From: Streptomycetaceae bacterium
Lineage (GTDB): Bacteria > Actinomycetota > Actinomycetes > Nanopelagicales > Nanopelagicaceae
DNA: 36,980 nt
Reading direction: 5' to 3'
Assembly: GCA_007280125.1 (NCBI GenBank)
Contig: QYPT01000125.1
Location: 1 to 36,980 of the forward strand
Shown here: in pieces, positions 10,016 to 18,311 of the stretch
Numbering within the stretch: the stretch's first letter is position 1
How the letters are laid out: each line of letters begins with the position of its first letter
Position numbers and translations under genes: made by a program
Notes under the pieces: generated by a model
Seen by the model: the letters and a program-made list of their open reading frames with translations, nothing else
What the model was told of the DNA's origin: nothing
The model's database searches: none

Positions 10016-10893
10016 TTATGGGCGCCTAGGAAATTTCCCAAAATCTGGCGGACGTTTTTCTTTATATGCGTCCCTGCCTTCTTGTCCTTCTTCTGTCATA
10101 TAAAACAAGAGCGTTGCATCTCCTGCAAGTTGCTGCACTCCCGCAAGTCCGTCATCGGCTGCATTTAAACTTGCCTTCAATAGGCGGATAGCCATCGGTG
10201 AATTACGTAGCATCTCTCGGCACCATGAAACTGTTTCAGCTTCTAATTCTGCAATCGGTACGACTGTATTACCAATCCCATTGCGAGCGCTTCTTGCGCA
10301 TCATATTCCCGAGTTAAAAACCAGATCTCGCGAGCTTTCTTCTGACCAACATGTGCGGCTAATAATCCAGCGCCATACCCGCCATCAAATGAACCAACCA
10401 TTGGACCTGTCTGACCAAACTTTGCATTATCGGCAGCAATTGTTAAATCACAAACAACATGCAAGACGTGACCCCCACCAATTGCCCAACCTGCAACCAT
10501 TGCGACAACAGGTTTAGGTGTTCGGCGAATCTGCACTTGTAAATCTAAAACATTGAGACGACCAATTCCTTTTTTCGCCAAGGAATCTTCGCCGAGGTAA
10601 CCATCATCTCCACGCACACTGATATCGCCACCTGAACAAAATGCCTCATTGCCTGCACCTGTAAGAATGATGACGCCAACTTCTTCGTTATCTCGAGCCA
10701 GAGAAAACGCGCTCTGTAATTCGATAATCGTTTGTGGGCGAAAAGCATTTCTCACCTGGGGGCGATTAATGGTGATCTTCGCTATTCCATCGGCGCATTG
10801 ATAGAGGACGTCGGTGAAACTCTCTCCCCCTGGACCTGTTTCCCAGGTTGGAATCGACCGACTTCCGAAATCGCGCTTAATTGGCTTACTCAT
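10016..10893 (-). pseudogene. menB: 1,4-dihydroxy-2-naphthoyl-CoA synthase, apparent single-base frameshift (10243-10893 plus 10016-10213 in another frame)
   Basis: N-terminal ORF has crotonase motifs ([53 protein letters not shown]) but ends [15 protein letters not shown]. Inserting one A near 10269-10270 gives [44 protein letters not shown]..., joining the canonical MenB C-terminus ([27 protein letters not shown]). Confidence 0.93.
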
Positions 10894-10919
10894 ATTTCCT
10901 CCCACATGCTCACGGGCGC

Positions 10920-10930
10920 TAGCCTACGGT
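10920..10930. promoter_or_regulatory. Putative overlapping divergent -10 elements between menB and menE (TAGCCTACGGT)
   Basis: Minus strand TAGGCT (10921-10926) upstream of menB with SD GGGAGG; plus strand TAGCCT (10920-10925) or TACGGT (10925-10930) just upstream of the menE ATG (10935). Confidence 0.45.
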
Positions 10931-10934
10931 TTCA

Positions 10935-12032
10935 ATGGAAAACTCGTCACTCCGAGAGCTGCTGGTTCAAACCAGAGAGTGCTCCGTGTCATCACTTATG
11001 GCGCAACTAACAAGCGCCCTCACTGGGCAAAGCCCTGCCATTGGGCTTGGGGCTGTAACAAGCACCCAAGTGCCGGCTCGCGTGAGTGTCGTTGTTGCCA
11101 CAAGTGGGTCCAGTGGAACCCCTAAGGAAGTCGGACTTTCATCGACCGCACTCATAAATTCCGCTCGATCATCCAACACATTTGTCGGAGCGAAATACGG
11201 TGACGTCTGGTCATTGCTATTGCCGCTGACGCACATTGCCGGCATCAACGTATTGATCCGAAGTCTCGAACTTGGAACCACGCCTTTGGATCTGCGTGAT
11301 GTCTCGGTGTACCCCAACGCAGATTTCACCGCAATTGTGCCAACTCAACTTTTTCGCGCACTCAACGGTGACCAAGAACTCTTGCACCATCTAAAGAATT
11401 GTAAAGCGGTGCTTGTTGGCGGGGCTGCTCTTTCTGAAACGGTCCGAACACAAGCTCTTGAGCAGAAAATAAATATTGTCGAAACTTATGGCATGAGTGA
11501 AACGTGCGGTGGTTGTGTATATAACGGAAGACCACTTGATGGCGTCGCCGTTGAAATTGGTGACAGTGGAGAAATAAGAATTAGTGGTGCTGTCCTAGCA
11601 ACTGGATATGTTAATAATCAGCCGGAATGGGATAAAGCATTTGTAGATGGTTGGTTTACAACGAGTGATCTCGGTGAAATTTCTAATGGCACGTTGAAAG
11701 TAAATGGACGCTCTGACGATGTAATCATTAGCGGGGGTGAAAATATTTCACTCTCAGCCGTTGAGAAAGTCCTCACAGCCAAATTCCCCCATTGTGAATC
11801 AGCTGGCTTCGCAATGGATGATTCTGAATGGGGATCTGCGCTTTATGTAGCCATCGCCGGAGAACACAGCCCCTCAGAATCTGAAGTAGCAACTGCAATT
11901 ATTGAAGTGCTAGGTGATATTGCAAAGCCAAAGGGATATCTTTTTCTCGTCGCGCTGCCCGTGATAAGTATTGGTAAAATTGATCGCAAGGCACTGCAAA
12001 ATATTGTTGCCAGCGAAAGGTTTGAGAGATGA
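10935..12032 (+). CDS. menE: o-succinylbenzoate-CoA ligase (short actinobacterial type)
   Basis: 365 aa AMP-forming ligase: VVVATSGSSGTPKEVGLSS, VETYGMSETCGGCVYNGRPL, TSDLGEI, GRSDDVIISGGENIS, GKIDRKAL. Confidence 0.92.
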   Translation: MENSSLRELLVQTRECSVSSLMAQLTSALTGQSPAIGLGAVTSTQVPARVSVVVATSGSSGTPKEVGLSSTALINSARSSNTFVGAKYGDVWSLLLPLTHIAGINVLIRSLELGTTPLDLRDVSVYPNADFTAIVPTQLFRALNGDQELLHHLKNCKAVLVGGAALSETVRTQALEQKINIVETYGMSETCGGCVYNGRPLDGVAVEIGDSGEIRISGAVLATGYVNNQPEWDKAFVDGWFTTSDLGEISNGTLKVNGRSDDVIISGGENISLSAVEKVLTAKFPHCESAGFAMDDSEWGSALYVAIAGEHSPSESEVATAIIEVLGDIAKPKGYLFLVALPVISIGKIDRKALQNIVASERFER

Positions 12033-12886
12033 GTTCGTTAACGACGTGGATTACAGGTGCACGCCCACGAACACTTCCCGCAGCAATTGCGCCAGTATTA
12101 GTTGCAACAGCTCTGGCTCAAAGCAACGCAAATATCCTTCGTGCATTACTTGCACTTCTTGTCAGCTTGGCACTCCAAATAGCAGTCAACTATTCAAATG
12201 ACTATTCCGATGGAGTGCGCGGTACCGATGCGGATCGAATAGGGCCAACGCGTTTGGTAGCGAGCGGCCTTGCAAGTGCGGGCGCAGTTAAGAAAGCCGC
12301 CATCTACTCATTTCTTGTTGCCGCTATTGCAGGTTTGATTCTGGCATGGCTGACTTCTTGGTGGCTCCTATTAATTGGCGCTGCTGCAGTCATTGCCGCG
12401 TGGACATATACCGGTGGGAAAAAGCCTTACGGATATAGCGGTCTTGGAGAGATATCTGTATTTGTTTTCTTCGGACTCGTGGCAACCGTTGGTTCTTATT
12501 ACGTACAAACAGAAAAAATTACATTACATAGTTTTATTGTGGCTATACCTATGGGGTCGCTCTCGTGCGCGATCTTGGCCGCCAATAACATTCGCGATCG
12601 AGCCAAGGATGAAATGGTCGGTAAGCGCACACTTGCAGTAAGGCTGGGAGATCGACGAAGCCGCATATTATTTTTTACCCTCTTGCTCAGCGCGCATGTT
12701 GCACCACTTTTCACACTCTCCCCTTGGTCATTGCTGACCCTGCTGGCGCTGCCCGCCTCGATTGGGCTGGGTCGATTAGTCCTCAGTGGAATATCAGGGA
12801 AGGCGCTCATTCCGGTACTTGCGAAAACCGGGCAGCTGCAATTGGCCTTTTCTGCCCTGTTAGCAACCTCGCTCTGGCTTTCCTAG
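12029..12886 (+). CDS. menA: 1,4-dihydroxy-2-naphthoate polyprenyltransferase
   Basis: 285 aa UbiA-family membrane protein; NYSNDYSDGVRGTDADRIGPTRLVASG and NNIRDRAKDEMVGKRTLAVRLG. Confidence 0.95.
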   Translation: MSSLTTWITGARPRTLPAAIAPVLVATALAQSNANILRALLALLVSLALQIAVNYSNDYSDGVRGTDADRIGPTRLVASGLASAGAVKKAAIYSFLVAAIAGLILAWLTSWWLLLIGAAAVIAAWTYTGGKKPYGYSGLGEISVFVFFGLVATVGSYYVQTEKITLHSFIVAIPMGSLSCAILAANNIRDRAKDEMVGKRTLAVRLGDRRSRILFFTLLLSAHVAPLFTLSPWSLLTLLALPASIGLGRLVLSGISGKALIPVLAKTGQLQLAFSALLATSLWLS

Positions 12887-12893
12887 TTGTGGC

Positions 12894-12899
12894 TACACT
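12894..12899 (+). promoter_or_regulatory. Putative leaderless -10 element (TACACT-N6-ATG)
   Basis: Hexamer ends exactly 6 nt before the ATG at 12906. Confidence 0.5.
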
Positions 12900-12905
12900 T
12901 CCGCC

Positions 12906-13157
12906 ATGCGCTATCTACTCATACTCCTACCAATAATCTTTACGGTTTACACAATTGTTGATTGCGCGAAAACCGATGCCTCGGAAATTCGTAACCTTCC
13001 TAAGTGGACTTGGCTAGTTCTCATCATTGTTATCGGAACTATTGGCACCATTGCTTATTGGGTTGCAGGTCGCCCACGCAGGCCAGGAATTAATCCTCCG
13101 CCTACTCGACGTATTTTGCCTCCAGATGATGACCCAGATTTTCTTCGTAACATCTAG
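12906..13157 (+). CDS. Small membrane protein with phospholipase D-nuclease N-terminal-like (PLDc_N) domain
   Basis: 83 aa, two hydrophobic segments, VDCAKTDASEIRNLPKWTWLVLIIVIGTIGTIAYWVAGRP pattern. Confidence 0.8.
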   Translation: MRYLLILLPIIFTVYTIVDCAKTDASEIRNLPKWTWLVLIIVIGTIGTIAYWVAGRPRRPGINPPPTRRILPPDDDPDFLRNI

Positions 13158-13166
13158 GACTACTGC

Positions 13167-14081
13167 TTAGAGTCCAGAGTAGGTGTGCTTTCCTGTTCCC
13201 CAAACATTTATATATACATAGTTGAACAGGAAAGTAGTACCAGCAAGTAAACATAACCAGGCTGCTTTGCGACCTCTCCAGCCAACCGTAACTCGTGCAT
13301 GTAAATATGCTGCATACGCAACCCAGGTTATAAATGCCCACGTTTCTTTTGGATCCCAACCCCAATAACGGCCCCATGCATGCTCTGCCCAAATAGCTCC
13401 AGCGATTACCGCAAAAGTCCACAGTGGGAATACGAAAGCTACAAGGCGATAAGAAAGTTGATCAAGAACTTCCAAAGTCGGTAATCGCTTTGCCCATGCT
13501 GTTCGTTCGCCCCGTGATTCCATGGCATCCAAATATAAATAAGCCGCAGCAATTACATTTGCCAAGAGGAAAACTCCTCCAGAAACAATTGCAGCAGATA
13601 CGTGAATAACCAACCAAGTAGATTTCAGCGCCGGAACTAGTGGGGCGCTAGGTCTGTAAAGAACTGTGATTGCGGTGCCGAGTGTTAATAGGACTGCAAT
13701 AGAAACGATCAAACCTAACCAACGTAGGTCGTATTTACGGAGCGCCGCTAAATATGCTCCGCAAAATGCGAGGGCCCCAGTTATTGAAAACTCGTACATA
13801 TTGCCCCATGGCACACGCCCTGCAGAAATTCCTCGGGCAACGACCCCTGCAAATAGAAGCAAGAAGCCTAAAACCATGAAGGATGTTGCGATTCGGGCAA
13901 CTTTTTCAGTGCGGGTGAAATCGAAAGTTTTTGTAAGTAAATTTCCTGAGATCTCATCAGCTTGCGGGGCACGGACAGCCCACGCTGTTTCATAGGCATG
14001 GGCAAAAAATGCCAAGGTGTAAACGGCCATTGCCGAATAGATCAGGTAGTTGGACACATATGCCCACGATGAATGCGTCAC
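13167..14081 (-). CDS. ccsB: Cytochrome c biogenesis protein CcsB/ResC
   Basis: 304 aa multi-TM; WGRYWGWDPKETWAFITWVAYAAYLHAR (WWD-type heme-handling motif). Confidence 0.95.
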   Translation of the reverse strand: MTHSSWAYVSNYLIYSAMAVYTLAFFAHAYETAWAVRAPQADEISGNLLTKTFDFTRTEKVARIATSFMVLGFLLLFAGVVARGISAGRVPWGNMYEFSITGALAFCGAYLAALRKYDLRWLGLIVSIAVLLTLGTAITVLYRPSAPLVPALKSTWLVIHVSAAIVSGGVFLLANVIAAAYLYLDAMESRGERTAWAKRLPTLEVLDQLSYRLVAFVFPLWTFAVIAGAIWAEHAWGRYWGWDPKETWAFITWVAYAAYLHARVTVGWRGRKAAWLCLLAGTTFLFNYVYINVWGTGKHTYSGL

Positions 14082-15556
14082 TGCCCTGCCTTCTTTAGAT
14101 GGTCGACCAAAAGTGTTAATTCATTCTCTAAACCTGGTGCAGCGTTCTTTGCCAGTCCCGCCACTTCGACGCGATTATCTTCATTCACGCGAACCCATAG
14201 TCGTCGACGCCTTGTAAACAAGGATGCCAGCAAACCAAGGATGGCAAGAATAGCGCCGAAGAGTGCAAAAATCTTTCCAGGGTCTCGGACAATCTGAAGG
14301 TTAACCCAGGGCACAAACCCGTCAAAAGTAATCGAGCCTTCCGCGAACGAATACCTTTGGCCGATCTTTAGTGACTCCAAGCCGATCTTCTGCATCTTCG
14401 ATGTATCGATGCGATAGACCGATTGAGGAATTCCGCGATCTAAACCGAGGTCTCCCTTCCAGGCAGATAATAATAATTTCGGATCTAGCGCCTCTGGAAA
14501 TGCTGATATCCCACCGCGTACTTTGTCGCGCGCAGCTGTTGGCAAGAACGAAGCAACAAATCCAAGTTGAGGTAGAGAATCCGGAACTTTTATCGCACCG
14601 GCCGAAGTTAAGTTTCCATCTTGTGGCAAGAATGGGATGGGCCCTTGGAGAACTATCACACCTGATTTATCTCGGACAGTAACAATTGGTGAATACCCAT
14701 TTGCTTGGAGATAAACATTGGTGCTTCCAAAACTCAAAGGCGCATTCACTTTAATAATATGTTTAATTGGAGTCGCACCCGGTGTGTCAGTGGCGGTAAC
14801 CCACAGCGTGTAATCCTTAGGAGCATTGGTGAGAGGGTCATACTCTGCCTTGAATTCGTTCATCGTTAAAGTGAATGGCGGCAAACTTGTATCTTTGAAA
14901 AGCTTGCCGTAAGTAAGACTGTCATACGTAGTTGGTGTATTTGTGAAACGTTCGCCCACATTAACGATTGCTTCACCTTTCATCCCAAAGAGAGCGCCCA
15001 TGCTGACGCCAACTAGAATCAAAATTAGAGCCAAATGAAAAAAGAGATTTCCAGTTTCTCTCAAATATCCTTTTTCCGTTGAAAGAGCTCCCTCAAATTC
15101 ACGAATCCTAAAACGTTTCTTCTTTAAATAGGCCCTTGCTACTTCGTATTCGTTTCCATTGCCTTGCCATGTGGAAAAGAATTCCATCTTCTCTAAATTC
15201 TTTGGCGTGATCGGCGGTAGCGCTCGAGATGCCTTAAAGTGCTCAAGTGTTCGGGGAAGCACACAACCGATAAGCGAAATGAAAAGTAAAATATAGATTG
15301 CGCTGAACCACGCTGATCCAAAGACATCAAAGAGTGAAAGTTGATCCATCCATTTCGCTAACGTTGGATCATTCTTGAAATAGTCACTCACTCTCATTGG
15401 ATTCTGTGGGCGCTGGGGGATCAGAGAGCCTGGAATCGAGGCCACACCCAGAATCAGTAGAAGTGAGAGCGCCGTGCGCATGCTCGTGAGTTGTCTCCAG
15501 GCAAATCGCAGCAAACTTCCAACGCCAAGCTCCTGTATTTCTTTTTCTTGGCTCAT
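14078..15556 (-). CDS. resB: Cytochrome c biogenesis protein ResB
   Basis: 492 aa; TALSLLLILGVASIPGSLIPQ and GLVASLFTRRRRLWVRV-type architecture; between ccdA and ccsB. Confidence 0.93.
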   Translation of the reverse strand: MSQEKEIQELGVGSLLRFAWRQLTSMRTALSLLLILGVASIPGSLIPQRPQNPMRVSDYFKNDPTLAKWMDQLSLFDVFGSAWFSAIYILLFISLIGCVLPRTLEHFKASRALPPITPKNLEKMEFFSTWQGNGNEYEVARAYLKKKRFRIREFEGALSTEKGYLRETGNLFFHLALILILVGVSMGALFGMKGEAIVNVGERFTNTPTTYDSLTYGKLFKDTSLPPFTLTMNEFKAEYDPLTNAPKDYTLWVTATDTPGATPIKHIIKVNAPLSFGSTNVYLQANGYSPIVTVRDKSGVIVLQGPIPFLPQDGNLTSAGAIKVPDSLPQLGFVASFLPTAARDKVRGGISAFPEALDPKLLLSAWKGDLGLDRGIPQSVYRIDTSKMQKIGLESLKIGQRYSFAEGSITFDGFVPWVNLQIVRDPGKIFALFGAILAILGLLASLFTRRRRLWVRVNEDNRVEVAGLAKNAAPGLENELTLLVDHLKKAGQ

Positions 15557-16282
15557 TTACACCACCGGGATAAAGTCAGAAATTAGGGACCTTAAAGAAA
15601 TCATTACTTCGCTCCAGATACCGAATACTTGAAGGAGACCAATAAGGACAAGAAGTCCACCACCAATATTGGTGATTACATTTCCCCGCTTAGAAATAAA
15701 GCGTCGAAGGCTTGCTGATTTATCAAGAAATAATCCCGAAAGAATGAACGGCATACCAAGACCGATGCAATAGCCCAAAGAGAGCACTGCTCCGCGCATG
15801 GCACTTGCTTGCTCAAAAGCCAATGTCTCTACTGCGGCAAGTGCTGGGCCAATGCATGGCGTCCAACCAACGCCAAAAAGAAAACCGAGAAGCGGTGCGC
15901 CTACTAATCCGCCAACAACAGACATTTTTGGTTTATACGTTGGCATCATTGGAAAATGGCCCATAAAGATTAAGCCGAGTGCAATGGTGAAAAGACCAAG
16001 AACTCGAGTGATTATTTCTTCATGCACCAAAATCCTGGAACCTAAGCCACCAAAAAGCGCTCCATAGGAAACGAAAAGAACTGTGAAGCCAGAGACGAAG
16101 AGAATGGATCCCAGCAATACCTTTCCACGATTTTTTGATAATCCTGCCGCGAAAGAAAGATATCCAGGCACAAGGGGCAAAACACATGGTGATAGGAAGG
16201 ATATTAAGCCAGCAATAATCGAGATAGGGAAAGCTGCAATGAGTACTCCCCCAAGAATCTGATCAACAAAGAAGCCCTTCAT
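15557..16282 (-). CDS. ccdA: Cytochrome c biogenesis protein CcdA
   Basis: 241 aa multi-TM; SFLSPCVLPLVPGYLSF and GVGWTPCIGPALA. Confidence 0.95.
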   Translation of the reverse strand: MKGFFVDQILGGVLIAAFPISIIAGLISFLSPCVLPLVPGYLSFAAGLSKNRGKVLLGSILFVSGFTVLFVSYGALFGGLGSRILVHEEIITRVLGLFTIALGLIFMGHFPMMPTYKPKMSVVGGLVGAPLLGFLFGVGWTPCIGPALAAVETLAFEQASAMRGAVLSLGYCIGLGMPFILSGLFLDKSASLRRFISKRGNVITNIGGGLLVLIGLLQVFGIWSEVMISLRSLISDFIPVV

Positions 16283-16827
16283 TCGGCCCGTATCCGATCA
16301 ATAAGGTCGGTGAGGGAGGCAACAGTCACTTCACCGGAAATACGTCCAGCTACCTTGCCGCTCTTATCAATAATTACAGTTGAAGGAATGGCATTAGCTA
16401 TCAGTGAGTTATGGAAACCCAAAAGAATTGAATCATCTTTGAGTGTCGGATAAGGAAGTGAAAAGCGATTCACAAATGCTTGTGCGGTTGCAATATTGTC
16501 TCGTGTAAGTACACCGACGAAACTCACCTCTGGGTACTTTAGGGCGAGCGCTGCGAGAGTTGGTGCCTCTGCGCGGCAAGGGGCGCACCACGAAGCCCAA
16601 ACATTGAGAACACCAATTGTTCCAGGTACCAGAGTGAAAGTTGTTCCGGTCAAAGTAATTCCAGATATTTTAGGAGCTGCTACTCGATTAGATGCGTCGA
16701 GAAATGTGACAGTTCCATTTCCAGAAACAAAACTCTTATTTCCGGTTGTTGTCCCACCACCGCTGCAAGCGCTCAAGGTCAGCGCAAGTACTAGAGAAAG
16801 CGCAGCTAATGCTTTTCGGTGAGTCAT
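16279..16827 (-). CDS. resA: TlpA/ResA-family thiol:disulfide lipoprotein
   Basis: 182 aa; lipobox LTLSAC; WASWCAPCRAEAP thioredoxin-like CXXC. Confidence 0.9.
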   Translation of the reverse strand: MTHRKALAALSLVLALTLSACSGGGTTTGNKSFVSGNGTVTFLDASNRVAAPKISGITLTGTTFTLVPGTIGVLNVWASWCAPCRAEAPTLAALALKYPEVSFVGVLTRDNIATAQAFVNRFSLPYPTLKDDSILLGFHNSLIANAIPSTVIIDKSGKVAGRISGEVTVASLTDLIDRIRAE

Positions 16828-17450
16828 TACTTTTTCGGTGGCAGTAAATGTCGGGCTGGTTCGGAATAAGAAATACCTGAGATGACATTGTCGTCATCGA
16901 AATGAATACTCGTAACCGAAGCAAGCGAGCATTCTCGCTTGCGAGGATCATGAAACATTGGACGCTTTTCGATGGCGCTTCTTAATATCCAAATAGGCAG
17001 TTGATGTGAAACGCAGATTGCGTCCTTTCCATTAGCAGCTTCATGGGCGCTAAATACTGCAGCTAGCATCCGATTAATTTGCTCCACATATGGCTCGCCC
17101 CAAGACGGTTTCCATGGATTCCAAAGATGGCGCCAAGCACTTGGGTGCTTGAGAACGCCGTCACCAATTCCGAATGGTTTGCCTTCAAAAATATTCGCTG
17201 CTTCAATCAAACGATCATCGGTAGTAATGGCAATTCCATGCGCGGCGGCAATAGGTGCTGCTGTTTCTTGAGCTCGTTGTAATGGAGATACATGGAGAGC
17301 TCCAAGATCGATGGTCTTGGACCACTCACCGATTGTCTTCGCCATTTCTTCTCCACGCGTAGAAAGTCTCCACCCTGGTTGGCGCCCATAGAGAATCTTT
17401 TTTGGGTTTTCGACTTCGCCGTGACGGATGACATGAACGCTTGAAGGCAT
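16827..17450 (-). CDS. Histidine phosphatase family protein (phosphoglycerate mutase-like)
   Basis: 207 aa; VIRHGEVENP, LHVSPLQRAQETA, CVSHQLPI. Confidence 0.88.
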   Translation of the reverse strand: MPSSVHVIRHGEVENPKKILYGRQPGWRLSTRGEEMAKTIGEWSKTIDLGALHVSPLQRAQETAAPIAAAHGIAITTDDRLIEAANIFEGKPFGIGDGVLKHPSAWRHLWNPWKPSWGEPYVEQINRMLAAVFSAHEAANGKDAICVSHQLPIWILRSAIEKRPMFHDPRKRECSLASVTSIHFDDDNVISGISYSEPARHLLPPKK

Positions 17451-17456
17451 AGGGCA

Positions 17457-17462
17457 AGCATA
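17457..17462 (-). promoter_or_regulatory. Putative leaderless -10 element (TATGCT-N6-ATG)
   Basis: Reverse complement reads TATGCT tgccct ATG for the histidine phosphatase start at 17450. Confidence 0.5.
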
Positions 17463-17489
17463 AAGCGTCTGGGAGTACCCCTGTCTCGC

Positions 17490-17495
17490 TAAGGT
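17490..17495 (+). promoter_or_regulatory. Putative leaderless -10 element (TAAGGT-N6-ATG)
   Basis: TAAGGT tgagcc ATG for the HAD-IB start at 17502. Confidence 0.5.
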
Positions 17496-17501
17496 TGAGC
17501 C

Positions 17502-18275
17502 ATGGATGCCACCACCCCAAAGCGCGCAGCATTTTTTGATGTTGATAACACGCTCATACGCGGCTCTACCCTCTATTTTCTAGGCCGGGGCATGTACCAG
17601 CGTGGGTTCTTTTCCAAAACCGACATTTCGCGTTTCGTCTTAGCCAATCTTAGATTTCGACTAACGGGCAAAGAAAATCCTGAAGAGATCAAACGTTGGC
17701 AAGATGGTGCCTGTAACTTTATCGCCGGACACAATGTCAAAGATATCGAATTTATGGCCCAAGACATCTACGACGAGTATGTTTCCCCAGCATTGTGGCA
17801 AGGCACTATTGATATTGCACAAACGCATCTGAATAACTCAGAAGAAGTATGGCTGGTAACGGCAGCTCCTAAAGATATGGCCCACCTCATTGCAATGCGT
17901 TTAGGTTTCACGGGCGCGCTAGGCAGTCAGGCAGAAACCAAAGATGGAGTTTATACAGGGGCAATGATCGGAAATCTCTTGCATGGCAAAGAGAAGGTAA
18001 CTGCCATTACAACTTTAGCTGCAGAACGCGGCTTTGATTTGTCAGAGTGCTATGCATATTCAGATTCGCATAACGACCTACCTTTGCTCCTTTCGGTAGG
18101 TCACCCATGTGCAATTAATCCAGATGCGATATTGCGTATCCGGGCCCTTCGCGATGGTTGGTTAATCCACGATTTCCGACGTGCCCGAGTTCTCAATCGA
18201 ATTCTCGGTCCCGTAGTCAGCCGCGTCGTCGCGTTAGGTGCGCTTCTCACTCCTAGATGGGGTCGCGGGCGGTAA
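17502..18275 (+). CDS. HAD-IB family hydrolase (SerB/phosphoserine phosphatase-like)
   Basis: 257 aa; FFDVDNTLIRGST, VTAAP, YSDSHNDLPLL. Confidence 0.9.
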   Translation: MDATTPKRAAFFDVDNTLIRGSTLYFLGRGMYQRGFFSKTDISRFVLANLRFRLTGKENPEEIKRWQDGACNFIAGHNVKDIEFMAQDIYDEYVSPALWQGTIDIAQTHLNNSEEVWLVTAAPKDMAHLIAMRLGFTGALGSQAETKDGVYTGAMIGNLLHGKEKVTAITTLAAERGFDLSECYAYSDSHNDLPLLLSVGHPCAINPDAILRIRALRDGWLIHDFRRARVLNRILGPVVSRVVALGALLTPRWGRGR

Positions 18276-18311
18276 ACGCCATAGTCAATCTGGCACTAAT
18301 GTAGGCAAGTT

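Noticed and set aside
10260-10275. Programmed ribosomal frameshift in menB
   Set aside because: No heptameric slippery sequence or clear downstream structure at GGTAATACAG; MenB is not known to use frameshifting.
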